From Phoronis australis (Eukaryota > Phoronida > Phoronidae), in assembly GCA_002633005.1 (NCBI GenBank), contig NMRA01000025.1:1314878-1378877 (forward strand): DNA of 64,000 nucleotides, given 5' to 3'. Positions within the stretch are counted from its first letter, which is position 1, and every line of letters begins with the position of its first letter. Below the pieces are notes generated by a model. That model had not been told where the DNA came from and did not search any database. It worked only from the letters and a program-made list of their open reading frames with translations. Positions 11,251 through 22,386 of this stretch are shown piece after piece. Both the position numbers and the translations under genes were made by a program.

Positions 11251-14200
11251 CTGACAAGATGCATTGCGTACGATCTTGAGTTCGTTGCGTTCCAGTAGAC
11301 GAAATAAAACCTTGTGGTAGGGGTTTACTCCACCGAGCAAGTTCTTATTGACAAAATTAAATTAATAAGCACCAAGAAATTCCTCTTCACAACATTCCAC
11401 AATTTGCATTTTATATTCTTTAATGTTATCTAACGTGAATAAGCAATCAAAAGTGGCTTATGGAAACACCAATCAAGGCACGTAACGCTTAGACTACCGA
11501 TGGACACTGAAAACTTTCAAATACAAGTCCAATTGCGTTGTGGTAATGTTTCCACTAAATTTTTGCTATGAAATAGCTTACCGGAGCACCGAACGTTGAG
11601 AGAGTGATACAGTGTCTGAATCGATCAGATACACTTATGAATAAAGTTTGGCGCCTCAATGGACCGGCGCAATCTAAGAATACGGGCGACAGTTTGTTTG
11701 CTTTCACAGGTTACATGTCAGCAGTTTCAGTGAAATCTGACCAAACATATGGTCTAAGACCATGGTTCGGGCCTTTGTAGGTCCCCCAAATGAAGAAAAT
11801 GGAGGCTGGGTCAGGTTTGGCGGCAGTTTTGTGAACTAAATGGGAAGTGATTACCACGAATAGAATTCAGTAGTTCATTGAAGTTGTTTTGAGTAAATTG
11901 AGTCCAGATTTTGGAAATTTGGCCTCTGCTTTGTCTAATCGGATACGGAAGTGTCGCCACTTTGAGAGAACTTCCTTGTTCAGTGTTGAATTGTTGGTGC
12001 TAATACAGGTATCCTTCAGACAAGTGAAAATTGTCAAAAATCTGGTCGGTAATGATGTATTTTAACCTGAATTTCTGGAAGCTAGAGTGAAAGAGTATTC
12101 GGATTATGCCTCCTCTCTTGCACAGGGTCAGTCGTGAATTTGTTATTTTAGATACAAAAAGGACAAAATTTCACGTTTTTTGGTCAATTTCCAGCATCTC
12201 AATTTTTCCGGTGGACGTAGCTAGGTAACAAGACTTGGCTTTGATTAATTATTTCTTCTTTGAGACACCCCATAGAGTGTACTACTTTCTGCCGAATAGC
12301 AGCCTTTTTCAGGTGTCTGAGGCAGCTGTGCAAATAAGGGCTTCCATTGACCCCAGCCACTCGAACTGTGGTCTTAGTCCCGTCGCAGAGAATCTGTTGC
12401 TGTAGTAAGCTTGCATAGGACTTCGCAACCGTCACTGATAAGGTAGGCGTGGTCTAACTGAGTTTGCAGCTATCCATTAGCCGGCGACGTGTCGGATAAA
12501 AAACGTTAGCCGAAAACACGTTGGAAGCAATTATTCGCCATTTGGTTGGCAAATTGTAAAGCTTCTACATTCTTAATTAAGATTAAATTAAATCACATTT
12601 GTGTAAACATGTTTTGTATGTATTACCGCGTATCAATCGTTTCGCTCGTAGCACTTTAATGTCTCAAGTTTCACTTTTGCCAAAGACATTATACAAAAAG
12701 TTTATGAATTTATATCTGCAAAGTTCGTTCCTTGTAAATTATAGGATCATACACCGACAATAGGGTTTGGTAAAGTTGGAAAAGCCCAAGGAATAAGTCG
12801 TGTATGATAAGCGGAGGGATACAAAAAGGTTGGCATTTCACTAGCGATGCATACGGCTTCTTCTGTCCTGTGACTACCCTGTGACTATACTGGGATTACG
12901 GCAAAGTTCAAAGCAAATTTCGATTTCCAAACGTCTAATTCTTCTTCCTATACACAACAAACGATCGTGGTATCGATCCTTACTTGTTGGCGCATTGTTA
13001 GTATAAAACTGAGGTGTACCTAACTGTGAAAAATAACTATAAAACGAAGTGCTAGTTAGTGCCAACATAAAACAGGTCATAATGATTACTGTGTAAGATT
13101 GATGTTCAGGATGTGGCTTGTGAATATGTTCAAGATTAAACACTTTACACACATAAAACCTATGGAAATCAACCGTCACATACATGTCAACCATATATGA
13201 TCAGCAAGTTTCGTCACTAAGTCCCGTCCCAGGCCTAGCCTCTTCACTTTAACGTTTAGAAATATACTTTGATTATTTTAAACTTTCCTCACAAGGTTAC
13301 ATGCGAATATTACAAGCAATGCTATTATGTATATCTTAGCAGGAGTAGCACTGATTTTACAATAGCAAGTCGATAACCAGTTTTAGACGAATCGCGGTTC
13401 AAAATGGTACGGTAACCTTTTTAAACCTTAAAGCACCCGCCTTTGATTTGAAAAACACGGTTCCAAAACAAAGTCTAACTATATATTCTTATCTCTTTGT
13501 TGTCAGAATTTAAAATGTCAATAACTATGAAAACGTTTAAATAAATCAAAATTTAACTGGACAATCATCAGAATTTACCTGGACATTGATAAAATAAAAC
13601 ACGCAACTACCATGGCTACCTTTGATTTCATTAAACAATAACGGTTTGTCAGAGTGAGCAAAACTTGAAACTAATGTTGCGGCAAATCAAAATTTTTGAC
13701 ACAAGATAATGAAATGGGACTTTTTAAAGTACACATAATAATTACAGGAATATTCTGAGAGTTAGCGTAAGTGCGCGACCATTTCTGGTTATTTTTGTCG
13801 GCGAAAATGTGACTTTTGAGCTCAGATTTTGTTGCAAGCACTAAAACGTTGTAAATAGCAGTTCTTTCGGAAACTATGGTATGGTAAGGTGTGTTGCTAT
13901 TATTTATAACGCAGGCGGTGTGTGAGAACGTGAAATAGCGACCGATACAAGTAACAAGCTCTAAGTGAAAATTGATGACGAGCACTGACCTTCTGTGATT
14001 TTCTTTTGGAGGTCAAAACTTACCACAAAACGCGCTCGCTAGGTTTGCAGGAAACGCACGGACTAATCTACAAAACTTGACTACATTGAAGTACCAGCTG
14101 TTGCCAACCTTGTCTTCGATAAGACCTTCTTCGTAATACGTGCCTTTAGGAGTTCTTATTGTCCTGCAAACTAGCTCGGAAGACTTCTCCTCTAACAAAT

Positions 14201-16244
14201 TGTTCATCACAATAGAGCGCCTGATCACCTCAAGAAACCTCTGACCAGATCGCCTGCCAGAGCAAATCTTCGGCTAAAACATAGGGTGAACAGACCCTTA
14301 GTTCTGGAATGCTCCAATTTAATTTTTCTGACTGCGACACCTGATCACGCAGTCATAAGGTTCTGTTGCCAAACACGTATGCCATTGAGAAATTTGCAGG
14401 TGATGAAATAAACCAGACTATGACGTCAGTCGAATCTAATTTCAGACAAAATGGTGTAACGACGTTTCAACGCAGACCACGAGAAAACACAATCATTGCT
14501 GTATGTTTACAAACAGATTCATTGTGTTATTGTAGACGAACGTTAAAATAGGCTTTGCCTATTTGCATTTCAATTACTTGTGGTATTTATGTGCAGTAGT
14601 TTAGGTGTTTACATTTACAATCGATCCCGTATGATGTGAATTTTTGCCTTTGTTTTTACTCCCGGAAGTGAACCTTTAATCATTTTACCAACACATGCGT
14701 GGCCGTTCTTTATTCGAACTTTGAGGTTTTATTCCAGCCAACAGGTATATTGTATGTTTGCTGAACTGTCCAGAAATAGGACCCAAACATCTGATATGAA
14801 TTTCATAAACATTATGACACTATTGATAAATTTTATTTCCTTAAATAATGCAAGCATCGTCATTGAAAACCGAAAAAAGAACCAAAATGACACACGTGAC
14901 GTGTATCACATTCGGACAACACAGGAAGTCCTTAGATTCGATTCACGTTCGAGAGCCACACCTCCGACACACACGGCTCTGATGAACAGGACTCAAGTAA
15001 TTTATAAAGTAATCTAATGGCAGGATGACGCTGAATTAGCTCTTTGCCAGCACATTTTGATATTTAAAAAATCACCCACTTTTTGTTTTGTTTCAAAAGC
15101 CAACCCTTTCTTTGAAAAGTTAGGACTATATCCCAACATTTCATCGACCGAATTGAGATAGATAATAGTCAGCTGTAGCGACGGATAGAGTAACTTTTCA
15201 GAACTTATGAGAAAATGGAAATAACGAGCAGGCTGGGGCCCGCCTCTTAGCTACAGGGACTCCTACGTTGTGGCGACCACGGTGGGGCGAAAACATGTAA
15301 CGATGTTTAGAGGTAACGATCTTTAGGGGTAACACTGAAAATGAATGAATGAAGAATTTTAGGGCTTGGATTTTAATATAAAGTTATTTTAACTGAAGCA
15401 TATGTATGTATTATCTGGAAATGGGAGATTGTCCTTTGCAGTACTGCAAACATAAGCACGGAAACAATATGCTTAGGCCTACTATAAAAGCAAATGCGCC
15501 ATTCGCGTCGTCATGGAGTTTCTGGCATCGTAACTTCAGATTATTTTGTAATTAAGACAAAAACTGTTCTGTGAAATAAACTATGCCCTGTTTCTCATGA
15601 AGCTTTGTTTTTGTTTGACACTCGCTGACACTTCGTTTTGGACAACTCTACAAACCGTAACATTATTGTGGCTCCGGAAGTAGGTCCATGGGCCTATATC
15701 CGGAGACTTTATCAAATATTTTGGAATCTGCTTGTCGAGAAAATGAACAAGATTGTGACCTTTGTCACGATTACAGTGGGTATCAAATGCCTGAAGACCA
15801 GAAAATATTCAGACTAGTTGCCAATTGCACTAGACTTCATGGGAGCGAATATCCGTTATATTTTAACAGACAGTTCTCAGACCACAAACGCGTTATTTGG
15901 ATGAAAATGTAAACAAAAGAATTTCACAACGTGCGAAATTTGTCAAGGCCGCGATTTCGTTATGACAGGTAAGTTCCATCACTGATTCACAGGAAGTAAA
16001 ATCGTGCTCACTCTCACGTTTAACTATTTCTACAGATAAACCGGTTAGAATTGGTTCGTTTTTTTGTTTACATTGTTTTTGTGTATCGTATACTATTTCT
16101 GAAGTGAATCACAAAACAGTGAGGCTACCAGTGCAATCGTGTTTACGAAATAAAAGCAGAGCGGCGTCTTTACACCAATTTTACCAAACATTACTTTACA
16201 GTCCTGTTTTTCCTTTTGTAAATTCTAAATAGAGACAGTATCTC
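11251..16244. other. Intergenic, no supported gene
   Basis: Mostly unique DNA. Two minus-strand frames are somewhat protein-like. One at 12199-12435 opens at a GTG and lies behind a possible acceptor CTACCTTATCAG. One at 14013-14228 ends at a good donor (TTTTGTG|GTAAGT on the minus strand). Neither resembles a family I recognise and neither connects to another exon, so they are not called as genes. Confidence 0.35.
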
Positions 16245-16361
16245 AGGGGGATGGATGAAGGAAGGAGAGGACGGAGGAGGCAGAGAGGACGGAGGAGGCA
16301 GAGGGGAGGGAGGGTGGCAGGGGGGAGGGAGGCAAAGAGGGAGGGAGAGAGGGGGAGAGGG
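16245..16361 (+). repeat. 117-bp polypurine tract
   Basis: G/A-rich run containing two direct copies of AGAGGACGGAGGAGGC and many GGG/GGGG blocks that could form a G-quadruplex. It lies about 1.3 kb upstream of the EGF-like gene's TATA box. Confidence 0.9.
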
Positions 16362-17364
16362 TCTTGCCAGCTCTTTCATGAGTGGTGGACTGAGACACTC
16401 TTTTGACTTGATACTTGAAGATGTTCGAGATCATCTGTTCGGCGATGAAATTCATTTTCTATTACTGAAAAAGCGTTTGTGACATGATGAATTGCAATTT
16501 CATGATTTGCAAATTAGGCAGGGAATTTAAAGAAAACGTCCCTTTAATACCCGTTTTCATTGAGATTTTTTGGTCCTTTTTTCGTTGAATTTTATTTAAT
16601 TTCAAATGACGTAACAAAGTCCATGTTGCTTCTATCAAGGAAATGCCTTTAGCGATTTTACAATTGGATAAAAGCGGCCAACAAAGCTTTTAAACGGCTT
16701 CTTCGCAAGTGACATGTGCATGGTCGAAGGGTCCCTGTTGTCCTGTGTGATGGTAAACGCTTTAGCGCAACGTTGATATCCCATAAAAGCCGGTCCGTTT
16801 CGTCTCCAAGGCAATTCTGCCTCTTTGCATGAGAATTTAATGAAATGGGTACCACTTATTGTAATAACGATGATTCTCTTGACTGTTTGAAAACACCATT
16901 TTGTTCAATACCTGCCCTGAAACACATCTGTTGCAGAAAAAGCGACGGTGATTGTAGCTGTAGCGAGCAGCTCAGTAATCCATGAGATCAGTTACATTAA
17001 AAACCGTATTTCAGGATGGAAAAACAACACTTTGACCATTGGCCAGGAGTGTAGAATTTATGGAATTCGTTCTTAAACCTATGTTTGTAAAACCGACTCA
17101 CATGGCGAAATGAAATTTTTCACTTCTAATGCTATTTCATTTTTCTTCAATCACGTTTTTGTGAACCACTGTAATCGCAAACCGACTAGGTGTAAGCGAA
17201 CACACGTGTCGCAAACTCGTGAGTTGTAATCGAAGTTGGCAGAATTCCTGTATATTGGCATCATGCCACTACTTGCGTCAATGTTTACAAACAATGGAGC
17301 ATACTTGAATGAAAGTAATCGTAACATTAATACCCCTCGTGTTTCTGAGTGTAACTCAACTAAA
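16362..17364. other. Upstream flank of the EGF-like gene
   Basis: No coding frame supported. The last few hundred bases become richer in CG and TGTG/CACGTG motifs (for example CACACGTGTCG near 17200), consistent with regulatory sequence for the gene at 17819. Confidence 0.35.
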
Positions 17365-17463
17365 TCGAGAGGTGTGTCGTAAACAAACACTGCCATTGGC
17401 TGATTATTTGTTGAAATTAATTTCGCGCTACAGTTGAATTATGCGGTAGTCGAGAGGTGTGTC
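17365..17463 (+). promoter_or_regulatory. Duplicated 14-bp motif with T-box-like core
   Basis: TCGAGAGGTGTGTC occurs exactly at 17365-17378 and again at 17450-17463, 85 bp apart and about 200-300 bp upstream of the TATA box of the EGF-like gene. AGGTGTG matches the T-box half-site core. Inverted CCAAT boxes follow (GATTGGTTGG near 17479 and GATTGG near 17586). Binding is inferred from the motif only. Confidence 0.4.
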
Positions 17464-17661
17464 ATTTTCCGCGTTTTCGATTGGTTGGAAGTGCGTCAAA
17501 CCCACTTTCATCATCTCGCCACCAGTCGGCGGTTTCCGCAGTTAAACGATTTTTAAGTAATCAATTGGCGCAAAACACGCTTTCGGCCGATTGGAAACGT
17601 GACATAACGTGAATTTCGCGATATCGTGGCTGGCGGATGGCAAAAGAGCGTGTCACGTACC

Positions 17662-17669
17662 TATAAAAG
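17662..17669 (+). promoter_or_regulatory. TATA box of the EGF-like gene
   Basis: TATAAAAG is followed 28 nt downstream by TTCACC with an initiator-like A at 17690, giving a predicted 5'UTR of about 128 nt before the ATG at 17819. An inverted CCAAT box (ATTGG) lies about 75 bp upstream. Confidence 0.65.
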
Positions 17670-17818
17670 TCAACCAGAGCTTCGAGTTCACCACAGAACT
17701 TATTCCAAGCGATCATCAGCAAACGAGAAAGAGAGAAAGAATTTCACGTGCGTCAGCATCATAGCAACGATTTGTGTGAAGATTGTGAGAAGAAACACTA
17801 TCTTTGAAAAAAATCAGC

Positions 17819-18196
17819 ATGAAACTATTTAGGAACTTTTCGTCGTTAGTGCTGCGAAGTTGGTGCTGTGTTATAGCACTAAGTCTGGTTATACAAGTAG
17901 TCGTAGACGCATATCCAAGTCGTCAGTTCGTGAGTTGCAGGGACACTTGTTACAACGGCGGCACCATGTATGTGCCACGGTCCCCGTTCGGCTTCTGCCG
18001 CTGCAATTGTCTGGAATCGTTCCGAGGCAGATACTGTGAGCAGAGGCGATTTCACACTAGAAGCGTAGACGAGAGTGGCAATTCGCAACAGAGCTCAACG
18101 GACAATGACGAGGTGGACCCTGCGTTTCATGGTGTCCTTGGAAAACTTACGAAAATTTTCGTACACACTCTCAAGACGAGAAGGCCGGAAAGCTAA
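17819..18196 (+). CDS. Small secreted protein with one EGF-like domain
   Basis: Encodes 125 residues in one uninterrupted frame. The ATG at 17819 has A at -3 and follows a TATA box by about 150 bp. The open frame extends five codons further upstream only through a non-ATG codon. Residues 1 to about 31 form a signal peptide: a short basic start, then a hydrophobic core including CCVIALSLVIQVVV. Residues about 39-74 form a six-cysteine EGF-like module with spacing C-x3-C-x15-C-x-C-x-C-x8-C, containing YNGGT and ending FRGRYCE. Here the third cysteine sits next to the CxC, as in EGF modules attached to CAP/SCP and astacin proteins, and not directly after NGGT as in classical EGF. The C-terminal 50 residues are polar with basic sites (QRRFHTR, KTRRPES), and no membrane segment follows, so the product is likely released. 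Receptor and role are unknown. A strong donor (TTTTAG|GTATGT, 18213) lies 17 nt after the stop, so a 3'UTR intron is possible. Confidence 0.8.
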   Translation: MKLFRNFSSLVLRSWCCVIALSLVIQVVVDAYPSRQFVSCRDTCYNGGTMYVPRSPFGFCRCNCLESFRGRYCEQRRFHTRSVDESGNSQQSSTDNDEVDPAFHGVLGKLTKIFVHTLKTRRPES

Positions 18197-18213
18197 TGCA
18201 TAGTTCGTTTTAG

Positions 18214-21200
18214 GTATGTATTCTTCTAAATACGAGGCAGCAACTCCCCTATGTTGCATTCAATATAGATATTTGCAGTACAAATCAGGTGAATTAATTT
18301 CGGTTGTTGACAGCACTACTCATGCGCGCACTCAGCCTTCAACATGGGGGGGGGGGCTCGCATTCGTGGCCGATGTGGACCTTTTACTAACAAAATAGTC
18401 AATCTACTAAAAAAAAACAACAAAAAACAGTACCGCGGTCGGGGCTGTACGTGCTGCGAATTGTGCATTTGCGCCTTTTCGGTAGGCTTTCATCTCGTTT
18501 TCTCGGACTTTTTGTTTCTCTGGGGTGGACCTTTTTGCCCACTTCGCCAAATAGGGGGAGCCCCTCTCCCTGGGTGCGCGCATGCTACTAGTACAGAATA
18601 ACCCGCGTGTGATTCTAATATCTTTGAAAAATACAAGAAACCAAAAACAGAGCGTGCCGCAAATACTGTTCTAAAGGTGGGCTGATTTCAGTGTCACATT
18701 TTGAACTTTCGAGTGTCTATCGGTACCTGACCGCAGTAACGTTTTCCGTCTCGCTTATCTGAGATCTTTGACACATGAAAAAGTGTAGTGTTCCCTTAAC
18801 GCACTGGTTGTAGAAGGATTACCATTCATACTATGGGTTACTTCCTATCTTGTCTTGATTTGGTCATTAACACATAATTAAGAGGTCTCGTAAATGGTAA
18901 AAAACGACGATTAATCATGATTCAAAAACCGATTACTTGTTATACCTTAATTAGATAACATATGTTACCTGGCTAGAACGATTGATTTAAAGTCGGAGAG
19001 GCGTTTTGCAATCACTTTACCCTGAGTGTTAACAATGTATTAATGAAGACATTTAGCATGGGATCAGATGTTTTTAACTAATTTACCATTCGGATTTTTT
19101 TCATTTGAGTTAATAACCAGAAAGAATATGTCTAATTTCGCCCATTTCGACAAACCACTTATAAAACTATACACGTTTCGGGCTTGGATTTGAAGATACG
19201 ATTTTATTGAACGTGCTTATTTAGTAGAACAAGGTTTCGCTATTCACGAAAAGTTTTTCCCAATTTTCATGAGGATGTTGGTCTGGTCTCACAGGATGAG
19301 AATCAAACCACGTGATTCCTGCATGAGTGAAGTCGCTGCAAGTTCAATTTAGATTACATATAATAGAACGTCAGTCCATAGATCAAATAGTGCGACGATA
19401 TCCCACATAGAGAATGTGAGTTTGGTCATGTAGACGCCAACTAGAAGGTTCTACTGCTCTTTTGAATTATGAATTGATTTGTAGGCTACGGTCGTTAATG
19501 ACAAGCGAACTCGTTGCCCTCGTGCTAAACTAGATGATGAATTGTAATTTAACAAGGCGAATAATCCTAAAATACACAGAATGATTTTTATAAAGCAGTT
19601 AAGCTTGTGAAAGCTCTGTTTCAGAGCGCCATCTCACCCACTCAGACATATAAAAGAATGGGTTGATATTTCACAATGCCGTTATAATTTAAGTCATAAA
19701 TGGCATGAAACTTAATGATGAGTGCAATTAAATCGTTTATTAATTTTAATTCCTAGAGTGGTCACCTTCTTTTTGGCTGCTTATGCGACTTTATGTCGAT
19801 CTTATTAAGTATGTTTTCACTCAAAGTGCAAGGGGCGATTAAGTTGCATAATACTTCGCGAGATCAAACTAGAAAGGATGGAGAAAGATGGTCCGATGTA
19901 GTGTGACGCAAGCACGCTGTCCTCAATCCAACTAAGGGTGAACGTGCGACCGAAGTTTTGGAATGTCTACTCTCTGCTGGCAAAGGTCCCTAGCCCGAGG
20001 CACGGTTTCGTGATATTTTACTCCCTGTTGTTGTCACAATAAAAGCCTTTCCATGCCATCCAAGATTATTTCTATAGTAAAGGTAAATGGGGCATGCAGT
20101 TCAGATGGTTTACTTTTTTGACAAAATTCATACGTTTGAGTGCCTTTTCCTGTTGCACTCCCTTTAAAAATGATTTACTTTGGGATTTCGAAATTCCACA
20201 AAAATTTTCTTTGTCCAACTGCAGGACTCAACAAAATTGTTCATTAGGCCTCACGGGAGGATTCTCTTGAAGTTTTGAGCCGTGCGGAGGATTTCCTGGT
20301 TAGATTTCTTATTACATTTTTGAGAGCGTGAGCCGTATTGTAGAAATTTTCCCCGCTCATATTTTGCGACACAGTGGATGAGCGCGACACAATAGTTTCT
20401 TGTTCGAAAATTCGCGACCGCTTCCGACATTATACATTTTCTATTGCACAACCGTAATTAGTTAATGAAGTCAAGATTGGATACCAATCAGTTCGATCGT
20501 ATTAATATAATATATTTTAGTTTTTGTGCATATCCTAAATACGATTAAACTCATTAAGTCAACTTAGTTGTTCTGAGGAGCAGCGTGGGTTAACAGCAGT
20601 CACGTTATTAGCTAATTTCAAATTCATTTTAATAGATCTGATAATAAAATGACACATCTATGACAAGTGACATGTGATAATTAATCTTAAACGGTTGGAA
20701 ATGTCATCGCGTCTGCTTCGTAATTCATCACCTCAAGCATGGCAAATTGTGTAAGTTATGCTGCAGCAACCGCCGACTGTCGCGATCCTCGAGCTGTTTT
20801 GCCAGATATTGTGATGTGCAACTCATTCATGGGCGCTTGCATGACCCACCCATAACAAGCATTATTAATGACAGTGAGACACGAAATGAAATGAAAAAAT
20901 GTGATGCTTGCAGTGCCTGCGACCTCCTCTGCACTGGATTCCAAGAGGCAGTTGACATATAGCAGGCGTTTTGACTGTAAGGTATCTCGTAATATGCACA
21001 TGTTTTTAACACAGTGATACATTAAAATGCTCCTGAACAATAAGTTTTGCAAGAAAATTTACAGAAATCTTGAATAGAAACACGATTTGTAAAACTTTTT
21101 GTCACACAATCCAATGAAGAAACTATAAAACAAATACTAAGAATAAAGCTTGTCTATGTTCAAATTAGAAAAAAATAATAGTCCGGTTGTTGGGAAGCAA

Positions 21201-22259
21201 CGCTGCCTTGGTAAGCTATGGAATAAAATAACATTTAAGATAAATTATTTCGATTTGGTGCTTTGGTAAAAATCATTGAAGTTTTTCATGACAGGTACAT
21301 AATCGTGAATCGGGTCACATGACATTCGTCGCCATGAAGAAAATTTTACCCTATTCATTAACCTGTAGGAATAACAGCACAATTTGGACTGTCCAGGACT
21401 TAGCATAACGTATATCATATAGAGGCTAGCACGCTACGTTTACAGCAGAGGAGTCCTAGACAACCTGACCTTTCGCCACGTCCCAGTCTCAAACCTTTTG
21501 TCAAGGTCTTTTGTCCTAACCACCTCAGGTCGCATCATCTGTCGCGGTTGGCGGTGTGACGTCACATTTTTTACAGGTCAATCGCCTGAACCGATTCCCT
21601 ACAGGTCAAAAGACGTGTCGTTGGGGCGCCCACACGGTGCAATGCGACAATTAAAACTGTTTAAAGTACGTCACGTCCAAATCTTGTCTGGCACGATGTA
21701 CTAATAAACCGTGCCTCGGATACACATAACTTAGCTATCGTGAAGTCTATGACGCGCTAATTGTCACGTTTAACAACAAACCAGATGTACTGATATTGTT
21801 TCAAGCAGCTAAAACAATATGTTAACAATGGGAGTTTACATTGTCGAAGACATGGCATCAGATTGAGGCGAACCCAGTAGGTGGTCACGGTTGCGGACAT
21901 CACGTAGTAACCCGGTGCGGAAGTCCGCGAGAGATAGGTCAATGTCATTGCGAGTGATTTGCGTTGTAAATTGATGAACCTTTGATCAGATTTCAATAGG
22001 TGTCACTTCAAGTGTCATCGGCAGTTGGCCGCTACATACGTCAAAATTTGACAGTTGTCTTATATCAGAAAGTCTAGTTTGACTGGACTGGATATTTTCT
22101 TAATTTTACCATGATTCGTCACTTTCGTCCTTGATTTTTATCTTTAACTTGGCGTAAATGAAAGCCCAGTAGCGATACGACTCAACATGATTTCCGTTTT
22201 CTTGCCACTTCGCTTTTTGAATGTTGATGTGTTTACTAACCACATCGTTTCTTCTTTAC
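18214..22259. other. Downstream flank of the EGF-like gene, intergenic
   Basis: Begins with a good splice donor (GTATGT at 18214) that may start a 3'UTR intron. A G-run and CCC-rich patch at 18344-18580 (GTGGACCTTTTACTAAC and GTGGACCTTTTTGCC) may be transposon debris. No AATAAA immediately follows the stop codon. The rest is unique AT-rich DNA without a supported gene. Confidence 0.4.
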
Positions 22260-22386
22260 AGCAGTAACCGTGACGCATTCCTTGGAGACGAATCTCAGTT
22301 CCGGCCACACGGGCCTTCGCAATCTCTAACACAGACTCCTGTGCCGGCGATTCTCGTCGCTTCTTCAATGCGTTCGACATGGTCAT
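22260..22386 (-). CDS. Possible first coding exon on the minus strand
   Basis: The minus-strand frame opens with two nearby ATGs (22386 and 22380) and reads MSNALKKRRESPAQE and onward to HGYC before a possible donor (CTGCT|GTAAAG). It has a basic, protein-like composition and is not low complexity. I do not recognise the family. The frame itself continues past the donor to 22144. Against it, the same place on the plus strand is a good acceptor (TTTCTTCTTTACAG), so the signal may belong to a plus-strand exon or be chance. No second exon was linked. Confidence 0.22.

Noticed and set aside
12199-12435. Minus-strand frame with protein-like composition (LLQQQILCDGTKTTVRV onward).
   Set aside because: It starts at GTG, only a weak acceptor precedes it, no donor or partner exon is found, and the family is unrecognised. 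Could be an exon of an unknown gene, but not supportable.
14013-14228. Minus-strand frame ending at a good GTAAGT donor.
   Set aside because: No convincing upstream acceptor or promoter, and no linked exon downstream; a single donor match is expected by chance.
15688-15912. 74-codon plus-strand ORF.
   Set aside because: No splice or promoter context, no recognisable motif, and a length common by chance in this window.
17804-17818. Five-codon N-terminal extension of the EGF-like protein.
   Set aside because: The upstream codon is TTG; the ATG at 17819 has a better context and gives a normal signal peptide.
18344-18590. A fourth copy of the hAT-like family.
   Set aside because: GTGGACCTTTTACTAAC resembles an internal block of that family in reverse, but no terminus and no collinear blocks could be confirmed.
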